Below are positions 11,438-20,600 of a stretch of 64,000 nt of DNA, piece by piece. Source of the DNA: Streptomyces sp. SID13726 (lineage in GTDB: Bacteria > Actinomycetota > Actinomycetes > Streptomycetales > Streptomycetaceae); assembly GCF_010548375.1 (NCBI RefSeq), contig NZ_JAAGLY010000002.1, forward strand, positions 496,001 through 560,000, written 5' to 3'. The translations under genes were made by a program, and so were the position numbers. The notes beneath the pieces were generated by a model. That model saw only the letters and a list, made by a program, of their open reading frames with translations. It was not told where the DNA came from and did not search any database. Within the stretch, counting starts at the first letter, position 1. Every line of letters begins with the position of its first letter.

Positions 11438-11677
11438 TTTCGCTCGCTTTCCGAAGTGCCGTGTCTCGCCGGTCAATTGGACCCCGGGCCACCGGAATCA
11501 CAGGCGACGGGCACATGACTCTTCGGCAACGCCTCGCTTACACGTATCCACCTGCGTTCACCAGGTCGAACAACGACCTCGATGTTTAACTGTGCTTCAC
11601 CCGCCCACCCCTGCACGGGAGTCGGGAGAGCGACCAGCATCCTTGGCGCACAGCCCTTCAAGAAAGGACGTCGGGCC
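11438..11677. promoter_or_regulatory. Divergent promoter region between NRPS operon and 2-oxoacid dehydrogenase operon
   Basis: A 240-bp region between two outward-facing operons that must hold both promoters. Two overlapping dyads are visible near its centre: ACCTG-N7-CAGGT (11550-11566) and AGGTCG-N5-CGACCT (11563-11579). No confident -35/-10 pair was found. The sequence is less GC-rich than the surrounding coding DNA. The dyads are candidate binding sites for a cluster regulator that lies outside the window. Confidence 0.5.
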
Positions 11678-12811
11678 ATGGGAGATACACCGATGCATCA
11701 GGAGGCCGCAGAATGGGTAGATCCTTCCGCCTGGCTTCCTTCCCAGGTTCCGGTTTCCTTTTTGCGAGAACTGGATAACGGCGGGGAAACCAACTCCGAA
11801 TCGAGGCCTGGAACTTTCACAGAACCTCCGCCGGAAATTCTCCTGTTGGCTTATCGCCGCATGGTCGTCGGACGCCGATTCGATCAGCAGGCGACGGCGC
11901 TCGCCCGCCAGGGACGGCTCGCGGTGTATCCGTCGAGCCTCGGCCAGGAGGCCTGTCAGGTGGGCGCGGCCCTCGCCCTGCGCGGCACCGACTGGCTGTT
12001 CCCCACCTACCGCGACTGTGTCGCCCTGGTGAGCCGCGGCATCGATCCCGTCGAGACGCTGACCCTGCTGCGCGGCGACGCCCACTGCGGCTACGACCCC
12101 GGGCGCCATCGCACGGCCCCGCAGTGCACCCCGCTGGCCACCCACACCGCGCACGCCGTCGGGCTGGCGCACGGCGAGCGCCTCAAGGGCACGGACACGG
12201 TCGCCCTGGCGCTGGTCGGTGACGGGGCCACCAGTGAGGGCGACTTCCACGAGGCCGTCAACCTGGCCGGGGTGCTGCGCGCGCCGGTGGTGTTCCTGGT
12301 GCAGAACAACCGGTACGCCATCTCGGTGCCGCTGTCCGCCCAGACCGCCGCGCCGAGTCTGGCGTACAAGGGCATCGGCTACGGCGTCCGCGCGGAGCAG
12401 GTCGACGGCAACGACATGGCGGCCGTCCTCTCGGTGCTGACCACTGCCGTGCGGGACGCGCGCTCGGGCGGCGGCCCCTGGCTGATCGAGGCCCACACCT
12501 ACCGGCTCGGCCCGCACACCAGCGCCGACGACCCCTCCCGCTACCGGACGGCCGCCGAGGAGGAACACTGGCGGACGCGGGACCCGATCGCCCGGCTGGA
12601 GGCCGCGCTGCGCGCCCGGGACCTGCTGAGCGACGCGGACGTCACGGCCGTGGCGGAGGAAGCAGAGTCCTGTGCGGCACGGCTGCGTGAACGGCTGGCG
12701 GCGGACCCGGAGGCGGACCCCTCGACCCTCCTGGACCACGTCTTCGCCACCCCCACCCCCCAGCTGCTCGCCCAACGCGAGGCGCTGCACGCCGAGTTGG
12801 AAAGGCGCTGA
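11678..12811 (+). CDS. 2-oxoacid (branched-chain type) dehydrogenase E1 component, alpha subunit
   Basis: 377 aa. ATG (MGDTPMHQEAAEWV) is chosen because AAAGGACG lies 8 bases upstream. It decarboxylates a 2-oxoacid with thiamine diphosphate and passes the acyl group to the E2 lipoyl arm. The ThDP/Mg motif GDGATSEGDFHEAVN...NNRYAIS is complete (near residues 180-215), and the phosphorylation-loop-like YRLGPHTSADDPSRYR is present. It is organised like BCKDH/PdhA E1-alpha subunits and is followed after 1 base by the E1-beta/E2 fusion gene. The first 50 codons use noticeably more A/T-ending codons than the rest, so the N-terminal extension may be recent or fast-evolving. Its place beside the NRPS suggests a dedicated acyl-CoA supply, which is an inference. 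Confidence 0.93.
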   Translation: MGDTPMHQEAAEWVDPSAWLPSQVPVSFLRELDNGGETNSESRPGTFTEPPPEILLLAYRRMVVGRRFDQQATALARQGRLAVYPSSLGQEACQVGAALALRGTDWLFPTYRDCVALVSRGIDPVETLTLLRGDAHCGYDPGRHRTAPQCTPLATHTAHAVGLAHGERLKGTDTVALALVGDGATSEGDFHEAVNLAGVLRAPVVFLVQNNRYAISVPLSAQTAAPSLAYKGIGYGVRAEQVDGNDMAAVLSVLTTAVRDARSGGGPWLIEAHTYRLGPHTSADDPSRYRTAAEEEHWRTRDPIARLEAALRARDLLSDADVTAVAEEAESCAARLRERLAADPEADPSTLLDHVFATPTPQLLAQREALHAELERR

Positions 12812-12812
12812 G

Positions 12813-14837
12813 ATGACACAGGCTCTCGAACCGACCACGACCTCGATGGCGCAGGCCCTCAACACCGCTCTGCGCAACGCGCTCGCCGCCGACGAACGCG
12901 TCCTGGTCTTCGGTGAGGACGTCGGCCGGCTGGGCGGGGTCTTCCGGATCACCGCCGGGCTCGCGGACAGCTTCGGCGACGGGCGCTGCTTCGACACCCC
13001 GGTCAGCGAGGCCGGAATCGCGGGGCTCGCGATCGGCCTCGCGATGGCGGGCTTCCGGCCCGTGGTGGAGATGCAGTTCGACGCGTTCGCGTACCCCGCG
13101 TTCGAGCAGATCGCCTCGCACATGGCGAAGATGCGCAACCGCACCCGGGGCCGGGTGGGGCTGCCGATCGTGGTGCGCGTCCCGTACGGCGGCGGCATCG
13201 GCGCGGTCGAGCACCACAGCGACTCCAGCGAGGCGTACTACGCGCACACGGCGGGTCTCAAGGTGGTGACCCCGGCGACGGCGGCGGACGCCTACTCCCT
13301 GCTGCGCGAGGCGATCGACGACCCCGACCCGGTGATCTTCCTGGAGCCGAAGCGGCACTACTGGACGAAGGAGGACACCGGACTCCCCGCCCGCACCGAG
13401 CCGTTCGGCACCGCCGCGGTCCGCCGCCCCGGCACCGACGCCACCCTGGTCGCCTACGGCCCGTCGGTGTCGCTGGCCCTGGCCGCCGCACAGGAGGCCA
13501 CCGCCGACGGCCTGGACATCGAGGTCCTGGACCTGCGCACCCTGGTTCCGCTGGACGTGCCCGCACTCACCGAGTCCGTGCGGCGCACCGGGCGCTGTGC
13601 GGTGGTCCACGAGGCCCAGGGCTTCGCCGGCGTGGGCGCGGAGATCGCGGCGCTGGTGCAGGAGCGGTGTTTCGACGCGCTGCGCGCACCCGTGCTGCGG
13701 GTCACGGGGTTGGACGTCCCCTATCCCCCGCCGCTCACGGAGGGCGCCCACCTTCCGGGTGTCCCGCGTGTGTTGGCCGCGCTGCACCGCCTGTCGGGTG
13801 TCGGCGGACGTCGTGTCACCGCTCCCGCCGTCCCCTCCTCGGCCCGCACCTTCACCCTGCCCGATCTGGGCGAGGGGCTGACGGACGCCGAACTCCTGGA
13901 GTGGAAGGTCTCGGTGGGCGACACCGTCACCCACGACCAAGTGGTCGCCGAGGTGGAGACGGCCAAGTCCCTGGTGACGCTGCCGAGTCCGTTCGCGGGA
14001 ACGGTAACCGCCCTGCACTGCCCGGCCGGTGAGGTCGTCGAGGTGGGCGCACCGCTGCTCACCGTGGCGGAAGAGGAGAGCGGGTCGGGTGCGGTGCTGA
14101 CGGGGTACGGAACGGGCGTGCTGGAGCGCCGACCCAGCCCAAAGGCCGTACAGAACAAGGACATTGACGGCTCCGACGTCCGACTGCCGATGGACGCGGC
14201 GGCCCAGAAGTTCCTGCGCACCCATCGCGGCACTCCCGCGGTGACGATCTGGGCGGACGTGGACGCCACCGGAATCCTCGCCGAACGGGCGGCGCGCGGG
14301 GCCGGGTTGCTGGCGCTGCTCGCCCAGGCCTGTCTCACCGGGCTCGTGAAGTTCCCGGAGTTCAACGCCCGGGTCGACGGTGACCGCGGTGAGGTCGTCC
14401 ACCTCTCCCGGGTGCACCTCGGCTTCGCCGCGCAGACGCCGAAGGGGCTGGTCGTGCCCGTCGTACGGGACGCGGACCTGCTGGCGCTCGACGACCTCGC
14501 GGCGGAACTGCGGCGGTTGACCGACCTCGCCCGGCGGGACGCGCTGCCGGCCGGACACCGCACTGGCGGCACGTTCACCCTCAACAACTACGGCGTCTTC
14601 GACGTCGACGGCGCCACGCCGATCCTCAACCACCCGCAGGCGGCGATGATCGGCGTGGGGCGGGTCACCGAGCGGCCGTGGGTCGTGGACGGCCGGGTCG
14701 AGGTGCGCAAGGTGGTCAATCTGTCGCTGACCTTCGACCACCGGGTCTGCGACGGCGGCAGCGCGGCGGGTTTCCTCCGCCATGTCGTGGACGCCGTCGA
14801 GTGCGGGTCGGCGGTGGAGTCACCGGTCGCCCGCTGA
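12813..14837 (+). CDS. E1-beta / E2 (lipoyl acyltransferase) fusion of a 2-oxoacid dehydrogenase
   Basis: 674 aa in one reading frame. The start ATG (MTQALEPTTTS) lies 1 base after the E1-alpha stop, with AAAGG just upstream. Residues 1 to about 325 are a complete E1-beta subunit (VFGEDVGRLGGVFRIT, TPVSEAGIAGLAIG, EHHSDSSEAYY). Residues about 346-420 are a lipoyl domain (LPDLGEGLTDAELLEWKV), with the lipoylated Lys in VETAKSLVT near 383. Residues about 460-674 are a catalytic acyltransferase domain ending with the active-site DHRVCDGG near 641. The peripheral-subunit-binding domain expected between lipoyl and catalytic domains is not recognisable, only a roughly 40-residue linker. E1-beta and E2 are normally separate proteins, so the fusion is unusual. 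No E3 gene is nearby, and the cell's general lipoamide dehydrogenase would be needed. Confidence 0.92.
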   Translation: MTQALEPTTTSMAQALNTALRNALAADERVLVFGEDVGRLGGVFRITAGLADSFGDGRCFDTPVSEAGIAGLAIGLAMAGFRPVVEMQFDAFAYPAFEQIASHMAKMRNRTRGRVGLPIVVRVPYGGGIGAVEHHSDSSEAYYAHTAGLKVVTPATAADAYSLLREAIDDPDPVIFLEPKRHYWTKEDTGLPARTEPFGTAAVRRPGTDATLVAYGPSVSLALAAAQEATADGLDIEVLDLRTLVPLDVPALTESVRRTGRCAVVHEAQGFAGVGAEIAALVQERCFDALRAPVLRVTGLDVPYPPPLTEGAHLPGVPRVLAALHRLSGVGGRRVTAPAVPSSARTFTLPDLGEGLTDAELLEWKVSVGDTVTHDQVVAEVETAKSLVTLPSPFAGTVTALHCPAGEVVEVGAPLLTVAEEESGSGAVLTGYGTGVLERRPSPKAVQNKDIDGSDVRLPMDAAAQKFLRTHRGTPAVTIWADVDATGILAERAARGAGLLALLAQACLTGLVKFPEFNARVDGDRGEVVHLSRVHLGFAAQTPKGLVVPVVRDADLLALDDLAAELRRLTDLARRDALPAGHRTGGTFTLNNYGVFDVDGATPILNHPQAAMIGVGRVTERPWVVDGRVEVRKVVNLSLTFDHRVCDGGSAAGFLRHVVDAVECGSAVESPVAR

Positions 14838-14856
14838 CCTCCGCTCACCTCTCCGC

Positions 14857-15540
14857 TCATCCCTCCGTCCGCAGCCCCGGGAACAGCGCGCGGGCGCGCT
14901 CGGGGTCCAATGCGACGAACACGCCCTGGCCCGTGGCGAGTTCGGTGGCGGGGTCCGTCTCCGTGGTGATGGAACCCGTCACGTGGACCTTGCGGTGGTC
15001 GGTGACCGTCACGCGGGCCGTGATCCGCAACGGTGTCTCCAGCGGTACCGGACGGCGGTAGCGGACCTCCAGGGAGACGGTCAGGCCGGGGGTGCCGGCC
15101 ACCGCGCAGGCACGGCCCATGAGTTCGTCCAGGAGCATGGCGCTCATGCCGCCGTGGCCGTAGCCGGGCGGGCCTTCATGGGCGATGCCGAGGGTGCAGC
15201 GGCCCAGCAGTCCGTCCTCGGTGGGTGTGACGACCACAGGCGGGGCCAGCGGGCTGCCGGGTCCGACGACGGGGCTGTACATCCGCGCACCCGCCGGGAA
15301 CTCGTCCACCTCGGGGATCTCGGCGCGTGCCCGCCGCCGTCCGGTGAGCCGACCGGTGAGGTGACGGACTCCGTCGGCCACGCGGTGCAGGGTGTCCGGG
15401 GTGGCGGCGGTGCGGACGGTGGCTTCCACCAGGGAGCGCAGCTCCTGGCCGAGGCGCGTGACGGCGGCCTTCTGGAGTTCCCGTTCCTCGGCGGTGGTCA
15501 GGGCGATCGGCGGCGCCTCCGTGGCGGTGCGCTCAGTCAT
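14857..15540 (-). CDS. Hotdog-fold thioesterase (4HBT/PaaI-like)
   Basis: 227 aa; the ATG overlaps the end of the alcohol dehydrogenase gene by 8 bases. The C-terminal half is a hotdog domain with the PaaI-like signature HEGPPGYGHGGMSAMLLDEL and strands SLEVRYRRPVPLETPL and ATGQGVFVALD. The N-terminal 80 residues are helical and charged and were not assigned. Enzymes of this fold hydrolyse acyl-CoA or acyl-carrier thioesters in the cytoplasm. It is the third gene of an operon with a tautomerase and a zinc alcohol dehydrogenase, so it may release a small acid made by that pathway. It converges on the E1-beta/E2 gene across a 19-base gap. The substrate is unknown. Confidence 0.88.
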   Translation of the reverse strand: MTERTATEAPPIALTTAEERELQKAAVTRLGQELRSLVEATVRTAATPDTLHRVADGVRHLTGRLTGRRRARAEIPEVDEFPAGARMYSPVVGPGSPLAPPVVVTPTEDGLLGRCTLGIAHEGPPGYGHGGMSAMLLDELMGRACAVAGTPGLTVSLEVRYRRPVPLETPLRITARVTVTDHRKVHVTGSITTETDPATELATGQGVFVALDPERARALFPGLRTEG

Positions 15541-16543
15541 CGGCCCGGACGAAGACCGGCTTGGTGTGCTTCTCCGGCAGCGCGGTCGGCAGGTCCTCCC
15601 AGTCGATGACGTGGGAGACGACCTTCTCGGGGGCGACCTTGCCGGAGGCGGCGAGTTCCAGGGCGTCGGGGATGTGGGCACGGACGTTGTCGCGGGCGAC
15701 GCGCAGGGTGACGCCGGTGAGGTACATGTCGAGCAGGGGCAGTTCGCCGGGGCGGAAGTGGTTCCCGGCGCTCTCGCAGATCCCTTCCGGGGCAAGGCAC
15801 TTGACGGCGAGGGCGAGCTGGTCGACCCGGCCGGTGGCCTCGACGGCGATGTCGTAGCGCTGCGGTCCCGGCTCCAGTGTCTCGGCGGTGACGGCCCCGA
15901 ACTCCCGCGCGATCTGCCGGTGTTCGGCATCGGGGTCGACGTAGAGGACCTCGGAGGCGCCGAGCGCGCGGGCGATGTCGCACACATACAGGCCGATGCT
16001 GCCGCGGGCGACGACCAGGACCCGGGCGCCGGGGCGGGACGTGAGGTGGGGCGCCACCAGGCGCCAGGCCAGGGACCAGTTGTCGCTGGCCGAGGCCATG
16101 GCGACCGGGTCGAGACCGGTGGGCAGCGGGACGAGCATGGCGTCGGCGTACGGCACCCGGACCAGGTCGGAGAAGAGTCCGCCCCAACTGCCGCCGATCG
16201 GGGCGCCGTACATCGCCATGTAGGGCACGGCTTCGCAGTGTGCGGTCAGTCCGGCCCGACAGCGGTCGCAGACACCGCAGTTGATGGACCACGGCACGAC
16301 GACGAGGTCTCCGGGCGCCACGGCGGTGACGGTGTCGCCGGTCTCGACGACCCGGGCGACGCACTCGTGCCCGAGGGCGAACGGCGGTTCTATGAAGCCG
16401 TGTCCGGCGAGGATCGACGAGTCGACGTCACAGGGGGTCGCGGCCACCGGTGCGACGATCGCCTCCCCGGCGGACTCGACCTTAAGGTCGGGCACCTCGC
16501 GCCACTCGACGGTGCGCTTGGCGACGTAGGTCAGTTCACGCAT
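15533..16543 (-). CDS. Zinc-dependent medium-chain alcohol dehydrogenase
   Basis: 336 aa MDR-family oxidoreductase. The N-terminal domain has GHECVARV, a Cys catalytic ligand in ATPCDVDSS, and the structural-zinc set CGVCDRCRAGLTAHC near residues 90-105. The C-terminal Rossmann domain has a glycine-poor nucleotide motif (VVARGSIGLYVCDIARALGA) and an acidic residue after the second strand (YVDPDAEH), suggesting NAD rather than NADP. Both ends overlap their neighbours by 8 bases, indicating translational coupling with the tautomerase upstream and the thioesterase downstream. It likely oxidises or reduces an alcohol or aldehyde in the TetR-controlled pathway. The substrate cannot be read from the sequence. 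Confidence 0.92.
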   Translation of the reverse strand: MRELTYVAKRTVEWREVPDLKVESAGEAIVAPVAATPCDVDSSILAGHGFIEPPFALGHECVARVVETGDTVTAVAPGDLVVVPWSINCGVCDRCRAGLTAHCEAVPYMAMYGAPIGGSWGGLFSDLVRVPYADAMLVPLPTGLDPVAMASASDNWSLAWRLVAPHLTSRPGARVLVVARGSIGLYVCDIARALGASEVLYVDPDAEHRQIAREFGAVTAETLEPGPQRYDIAVEATGRVDQLALAVKCLAPEGICESAGNHFRPGELPLLDMYLTGVTLRVARDNVRAHIPDALELAASGKVAPEKVVSHVIDWEDLPTALPEKHTKPVFVRADD

Positions 16544-16969
16544 CGCCCCTCCCCTGCCGGGCGAGGGCCACGAGGTCGGCGTAGCGGATGACGGAGCCGC
16601 CCGCGCCCCAGGTGCCGTCGGGCTGCTCGTGCACCAGGACCCACACCCGCGGGGCCTCGTCCGGGCCGAGACCGGCGGCGGCCAGGACGGTGCTGGTCAC
16701 CTCGTCGACCAGACCGGCCTGGCGGCGCTCGGAGAGGGCGCCCTGCGGGGGACGGTGACCTCGACCAGGAAGCGCGGGGCGTCGTCCTCGGCGGTGGTCT
16801 GGGCGCCCTCGGGCAGTTCGACGAGGTAGCTCCAGGCCTGGGCGCGGAAGAAGGCGGTGTCGGGGGCGCCCTCCCAACGGAGCAGCACCCCGGCGAGGTC
16901 CTTCTGGACGCTGCCGCGGCCCTGTTCGGTCAGGGCCCCGGCCGGGGCGGTGAGACGGATCATCGGCAT
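16536..16969 (-). pseudogene. Tautomerase-family protein, frameshifted
   Basis: ATG with GAGG about 7 bases upstream gives MPMIRLTAPAG, with the amino-terminal proline that is the catalytic base of 4-oxalocrotonate tautomerase relatives. The frame reads well to RFLVEVTVP. The continuation of the same fold (GALSERRQAGLVDEVT...HEQPDGTWGAGGSVIRYADL) then lies in another frame to the stop that overlaps the dehydrogenase gene. The break coincides with a run of five C on the coding strand (16747-16751); one more C would restore one reading frame of about 145 codons. It may be a true mutation, a sequencing error in a homopolymer, or a phase-variable tract. The intact gene would be first in the tautomerase-dehydrogenase-thioesterase operon. 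Confidence 0.8.
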
Positions 16970-16980
16970 GGCACACCTCG

Positions 16981-16998
16981 CTATGACAGTCGTTATAG
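16981..16998. promoter_or_regulatory. TetR-type operator, copy 1
   Basis: CTATGACAGTCGTTATAG is a near-perfect dyad (CTATRAC-N4-GTYATAG) that begins 12 bases upstream of the tautomerase start. A second copy lies 35 bp away at the TetR gene. It is the probable site at which the adjacent TetR represses the tautomerase operon. Confidence 0.7.
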
Positions 16999-17015
16999 GC
17001 GACGATCACGGTAGA

Positions 17016-17033
17016 CTATGACGGCCGTTATAG
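17016..17033. promoter_or_regulatory. TetR-type operator, copy 2
   Basis: CTATGACGGCCGTTATAG matches copy 1 in 16 of 18 bases and is also a dyad. It lies just upstream of the GTG start of the TetR gene, consistent with autoregulation. Confidence 0.7.
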
Positions 17034-17059
17034 CCAGGGAGACCGGAAGGGATGCGTAC

Positions 17060-17644
17060 GTGACCGAGCCCACCTCGACGCCGCGCGAGCGGATCGTCGC
17101 CGGAGCCGCCGACATGATCAGCCGGCGCGGTCTGAACGCGACGAGCATCCGCGACATGGCCAAGCACGCCCGGGCGCCGCTCGGTTCGACGTACCACTAC
17201 TTCCCCGACGGCAAGCAGCAGTTGGCCACGGAGGCGGTGCGCTACACCGGCGAGTGGACCGCGCGCAGTCTGCGCAAGGAGCTCCGGGCCGGGCCGGTCG
17301 CGGGTCTGCGGGCCTTTCTCGGGCTGTGGCGCGGGATCGTCGTGGACAGCGACTTCCGGGCGGGCTGCCCGGTGCTCGCCGTGTCCATCGAGGAGCCCGC
17401 CACCGAGGAGACACCGGCCGCGCTGGCGGCCGCCGCCGAGGTCTTCGAGACCTGGGAGACCCTGCTGGCGGACTCCCTGCGCGAGCACGGCGCCGAGCCC
17501 GGGCGGGCGGCGCAGCTCGCGACGCTGATCGTCGCGGCCGTGGAGGGCACGGTGGCGATGTGCCGCGCCAAGCGCAGCACCCAGCCGCTGGACCACACCG
17601 CGGAACAGCTCCAGGCGCTGATCCTCGCCACGATCGAGGAGTGA
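17060..17644 (+). CDS. TetR-family repressor of the tautomerase/dehydrogenase operon
   Basis: 194 aa. The GTG start is chosen because GGAAGGGA lies 8 bases upstream; an ATG at 17018 lies inside the operator and lacks a ribosome site. The N-terminal helix-turn-helix is typical (RERIVAGAADMISRRGLNATSIRDMAKHARAPLGSTYHYFPDGKQQL). The C-terminal ligand domain resembles the LmrA/YxaF group (FRAGCPVLAVSIEEP, ELRAGPVAGLRAFL). It faces the tautomerase operon across two copies of one dyad and probably represses both promoters until a small ligand binds. It converges on icmF with a 36-base gap. Confidence 0.92.
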   Translation: MTEPTSTPRERIVAGAADMISRRGLNATSIRDMAKHARAPLGSTYHYFPDGKQQLATEAVRYTGEWTARSLRKELRAGPVAGLRAFLGLWRGIVVDSDFRAGCPVLAVSIEEPATEETPAALAAAAEVFETWETLLADSLREHGAEPGRAAQLATLIVAAVEGTVAMCRAKRSTQPLDHTAEQLQALILATIEE

Positions 17645-17680
17645 CGAGGCTTCAGCGCCCTGGCCCGAATCGCCTGCCGG

Positions 17681-20600
17681 TCAGACGTTACGGCGGTACT
17701 GGCCGCCGACCTCGAAGAATGCCTCGGTGATCTGCTGGAGGGAGCAGACCCGGGTGGCGTCCATGAGCACGGCGAACACGTTCTCCCCGCGCACCGCCGC
17801 GTCCTTGAGGGCGTCCAGGGCCGCCCTGGCCTCCTCCTGGTGGCGGGAGTGGAAGTCCTGGACGCGGGCCAGCTGGGACTGCTTCTCCTCCTCGGTGGCG
17901 CGGGCGAGTTCGACGGCGCCGGGCTCGGCGGTGTCGGCGTGCGGGTTGCGGAAGGTGTTGACGCCGATCAGCGGCAGCGTGCCGTCGTGCTTGCGCTGCT
18001 CGTACAACATCGACTCGTCCTGGATACGACCGCGCTGGTAACCGGTCTCCATCGCGCCCAGCACGCCACCGCGTTCGCTGATCCGCTCGAACTCCTGGAG
18101 GACCTGCTCCTCGACCAGGTCAGTGAGTTCGTCGATAATGAACGACCCCTGGAGCGGGTTCTCGTTCATCGCCAGGCCCCACTCCCGGTTGATGATCAGC
18201 TGGATCGCCAGCGCCCGGCGCACCGAGTCCTCGGTGGGCGTGGTGACCGCCTCGTCGTAGGCGTTGGTGTGCAGGCTGTTGCAGTTGTCGTAGATCGCGA
18301 TGAGCGCCTGGAGGGTGGTGCGGATGTCGTTGAAGTCCATCTCCTGCGCGTGCAGGGAGCGTCCGGAGGTCTGGACGTGGTACTTCAGCTTCTGGCTGCG
18401 CTCGCCCGCACCGTACTTCTCCTTCATCGCCACGGCCCAGATCCGGCGGGCGACCCGGCCCAGGACCGAGTACTCGGGGTCCATGCCGTTGGAGAAGAAG
18501 AACGACAGGTTCGGGGCGAAGTCGTCGACCCGCATGCCCCGGGCCAGGTACGCCTCGACGTAGGTGAAGCCGTTGGCCAGGGTGAAGGCGAGCTGGCTGA
18601 TCGGGTTCGCGCCGGCCTCGGCGATGTGGTAGCCGGAGATGGACACCGAGTAGAAGTTGCGGACCTTCCGCTCGATGAACCACTCCTGGATGTCGGCCAT
18701 CATCCGCAGACTGAACTCGGTGGAGAACAGACAGGTGTTCTGCCCCTGGTCCTCCTTGAGGATGTCGGCCTGCACGGTCCCGCGCACGTTCGCCAGCGCG
18801 TGCGCCCGCAGTCCCTCCGCCTCCTCGGGTGACGGATCGCGGCCCTCCTCCGTGCGGAACCGCTCGATCTGCTGGTCGATCGCCGTGTTGAGGAAGAACG
18901 CCAGGACGGCCGGTGCCGGACCATTGATCGTCATGGAGACGGAGGTCGTGGGCGCCACGAGGTCGAAGCCGTCGTAGAGCGCCTGCATGTCCTCCAGGGT
19001 GGCCACCGAGACACCCGAGGTGCCGACCTTGCCGTAGATGTCGGGGCGCTCGTCGGGGTCACGGCCGTACAGCGTCACCGAGTCGAACGCGGTGGACAGC
19101 CGTGTCGCCGGCTGGCCCTCGGAGAGCAGCTTGAAGCGGCGGTTGGTGCGGAACGGGTCGCCCTCGCCGGCGAACATCCGGGCCGGGTCCTCGCCGTCCC
19201 GCTTGAAGGGGAACACCCCGGCGGTGAAGGGGAATTGACCAGGAAGGTTCTCGTTCCGCCAGAACCGCACCAGCTCCCCGTGGTCGGTGAACCGGGGCAG
19301 GGCGACCCGGGGGATCTTGTTGCCGGACAGCGACTCACGGGTCAACTTGGTGCGGATCTCGCGGTCACGGACCTTCACGACCTGCTCGTCCCCGGAGTAG
19401 GAGGCGATCACGGCGGGCCAGTTCTCGATCTGGCGCACAAGGTCGTTCGGGAGCCGCGTACGGGCGTCTTCCAGCAGCGTCCGCACCCCCGCGGCATCGG
19501 ATCCCGCGTCGGCGAGTTCGGCGCCGACCAGCTCCAGTCGCTGCACCCGCCGTGCCGCGTCGGCCAGTTGCTCGGTGTCGGTGTGGTAGCGGCGGACCGC
19601 CTCGGTGATCTCGGCGAGGTAGCGCACCCTCTCCGGGGGCACCACCTGGCGGATGCCCGAGGAGTGGCGTACGTCGACCCGCGGCAGGGTGCCCTCGGGC
19701 AGCGGGAGTCCCTTCTCGGCGAGTACGGCCGTGAGGTGCTGCTGGAGTGCGGTGACGCCGTCGTCGTTGAAGGTGGCCGCGGAGGTGCCGTAGACCGGCA
19801 TGTCCTCCGGTCGCTTCCCGAACGCCTCGCGGTTGCGCACCAGTTGGCGGCCCACGTCCCGCAGGGCGTCCTTGGCACCGCGGCGCTCGAACTTGTTGAT
19901 GGCCACGACGTCGGCGAAGTCGAGCATGTCGATCTTCTCCAGCTGCGAGGCCGCGCCGAACTCCGGTGTCATCACGTACAGCGAGGCGTCGACGAACGGC
20001 ACGATCGCCGCGTCGCCCTGTCCGATGCCGGGCGTCTCCACGATCACCAGGTCGAACCCGGCGGCCTTCACCACGTCGATCACGTCGGAGAGGTGCTCGG
20101 GCAGCTCACGGCTGCCTCGCGTGGCCAGGCTGCGAAAGAACACCCGGTCGCCGTCGAGGGAGTTCATGCGGATGCGGTCGCCCAGCAGCGCGCCGCCACC
20201 CCGGCGGCGGGTCGGGTCGACCGCGATCACCGCGATGCGCAGCGCGTCCCGCTGGTCGACACGGAAGCGGCGCACCAACTCGTCGGTCAGCGACGACTTC
20301 CCGGAGCCGCCGGTGCCGGTGATGCCGAGGACCGGAACATGTCGCGCCGCCGCAGCCGTCCGCAGCTCCGCCTGGAACTCCGGGGGCAGCTTGCCCAGTT
20401 CGGCACCGGTGAGGGCGCGGGCCACGGCGAAGCGGTCGCCTGCCAGGACCGCGGAGAGGCCGGCCGGCTTGCCGTCCCAGAGATCGAAGTCGCAGTCCCG
20501 TACGACGGTGTTGACCATCCCCGCGAGGCCCATCCGCTGGCCGTCCTCGGGCGAGAAGATCGTCACCCCGCTCTCCCGGAGCCGGGTGATCTCCTCGGGC

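Noticed and set aside
16741..16770. Programmed ribosomal frameshift in the tautomerase gene
   Set aside because: No classical slippery heptamer or downstream pseudoknot was apparent. A simple indel in a C run is the plainer explanation.
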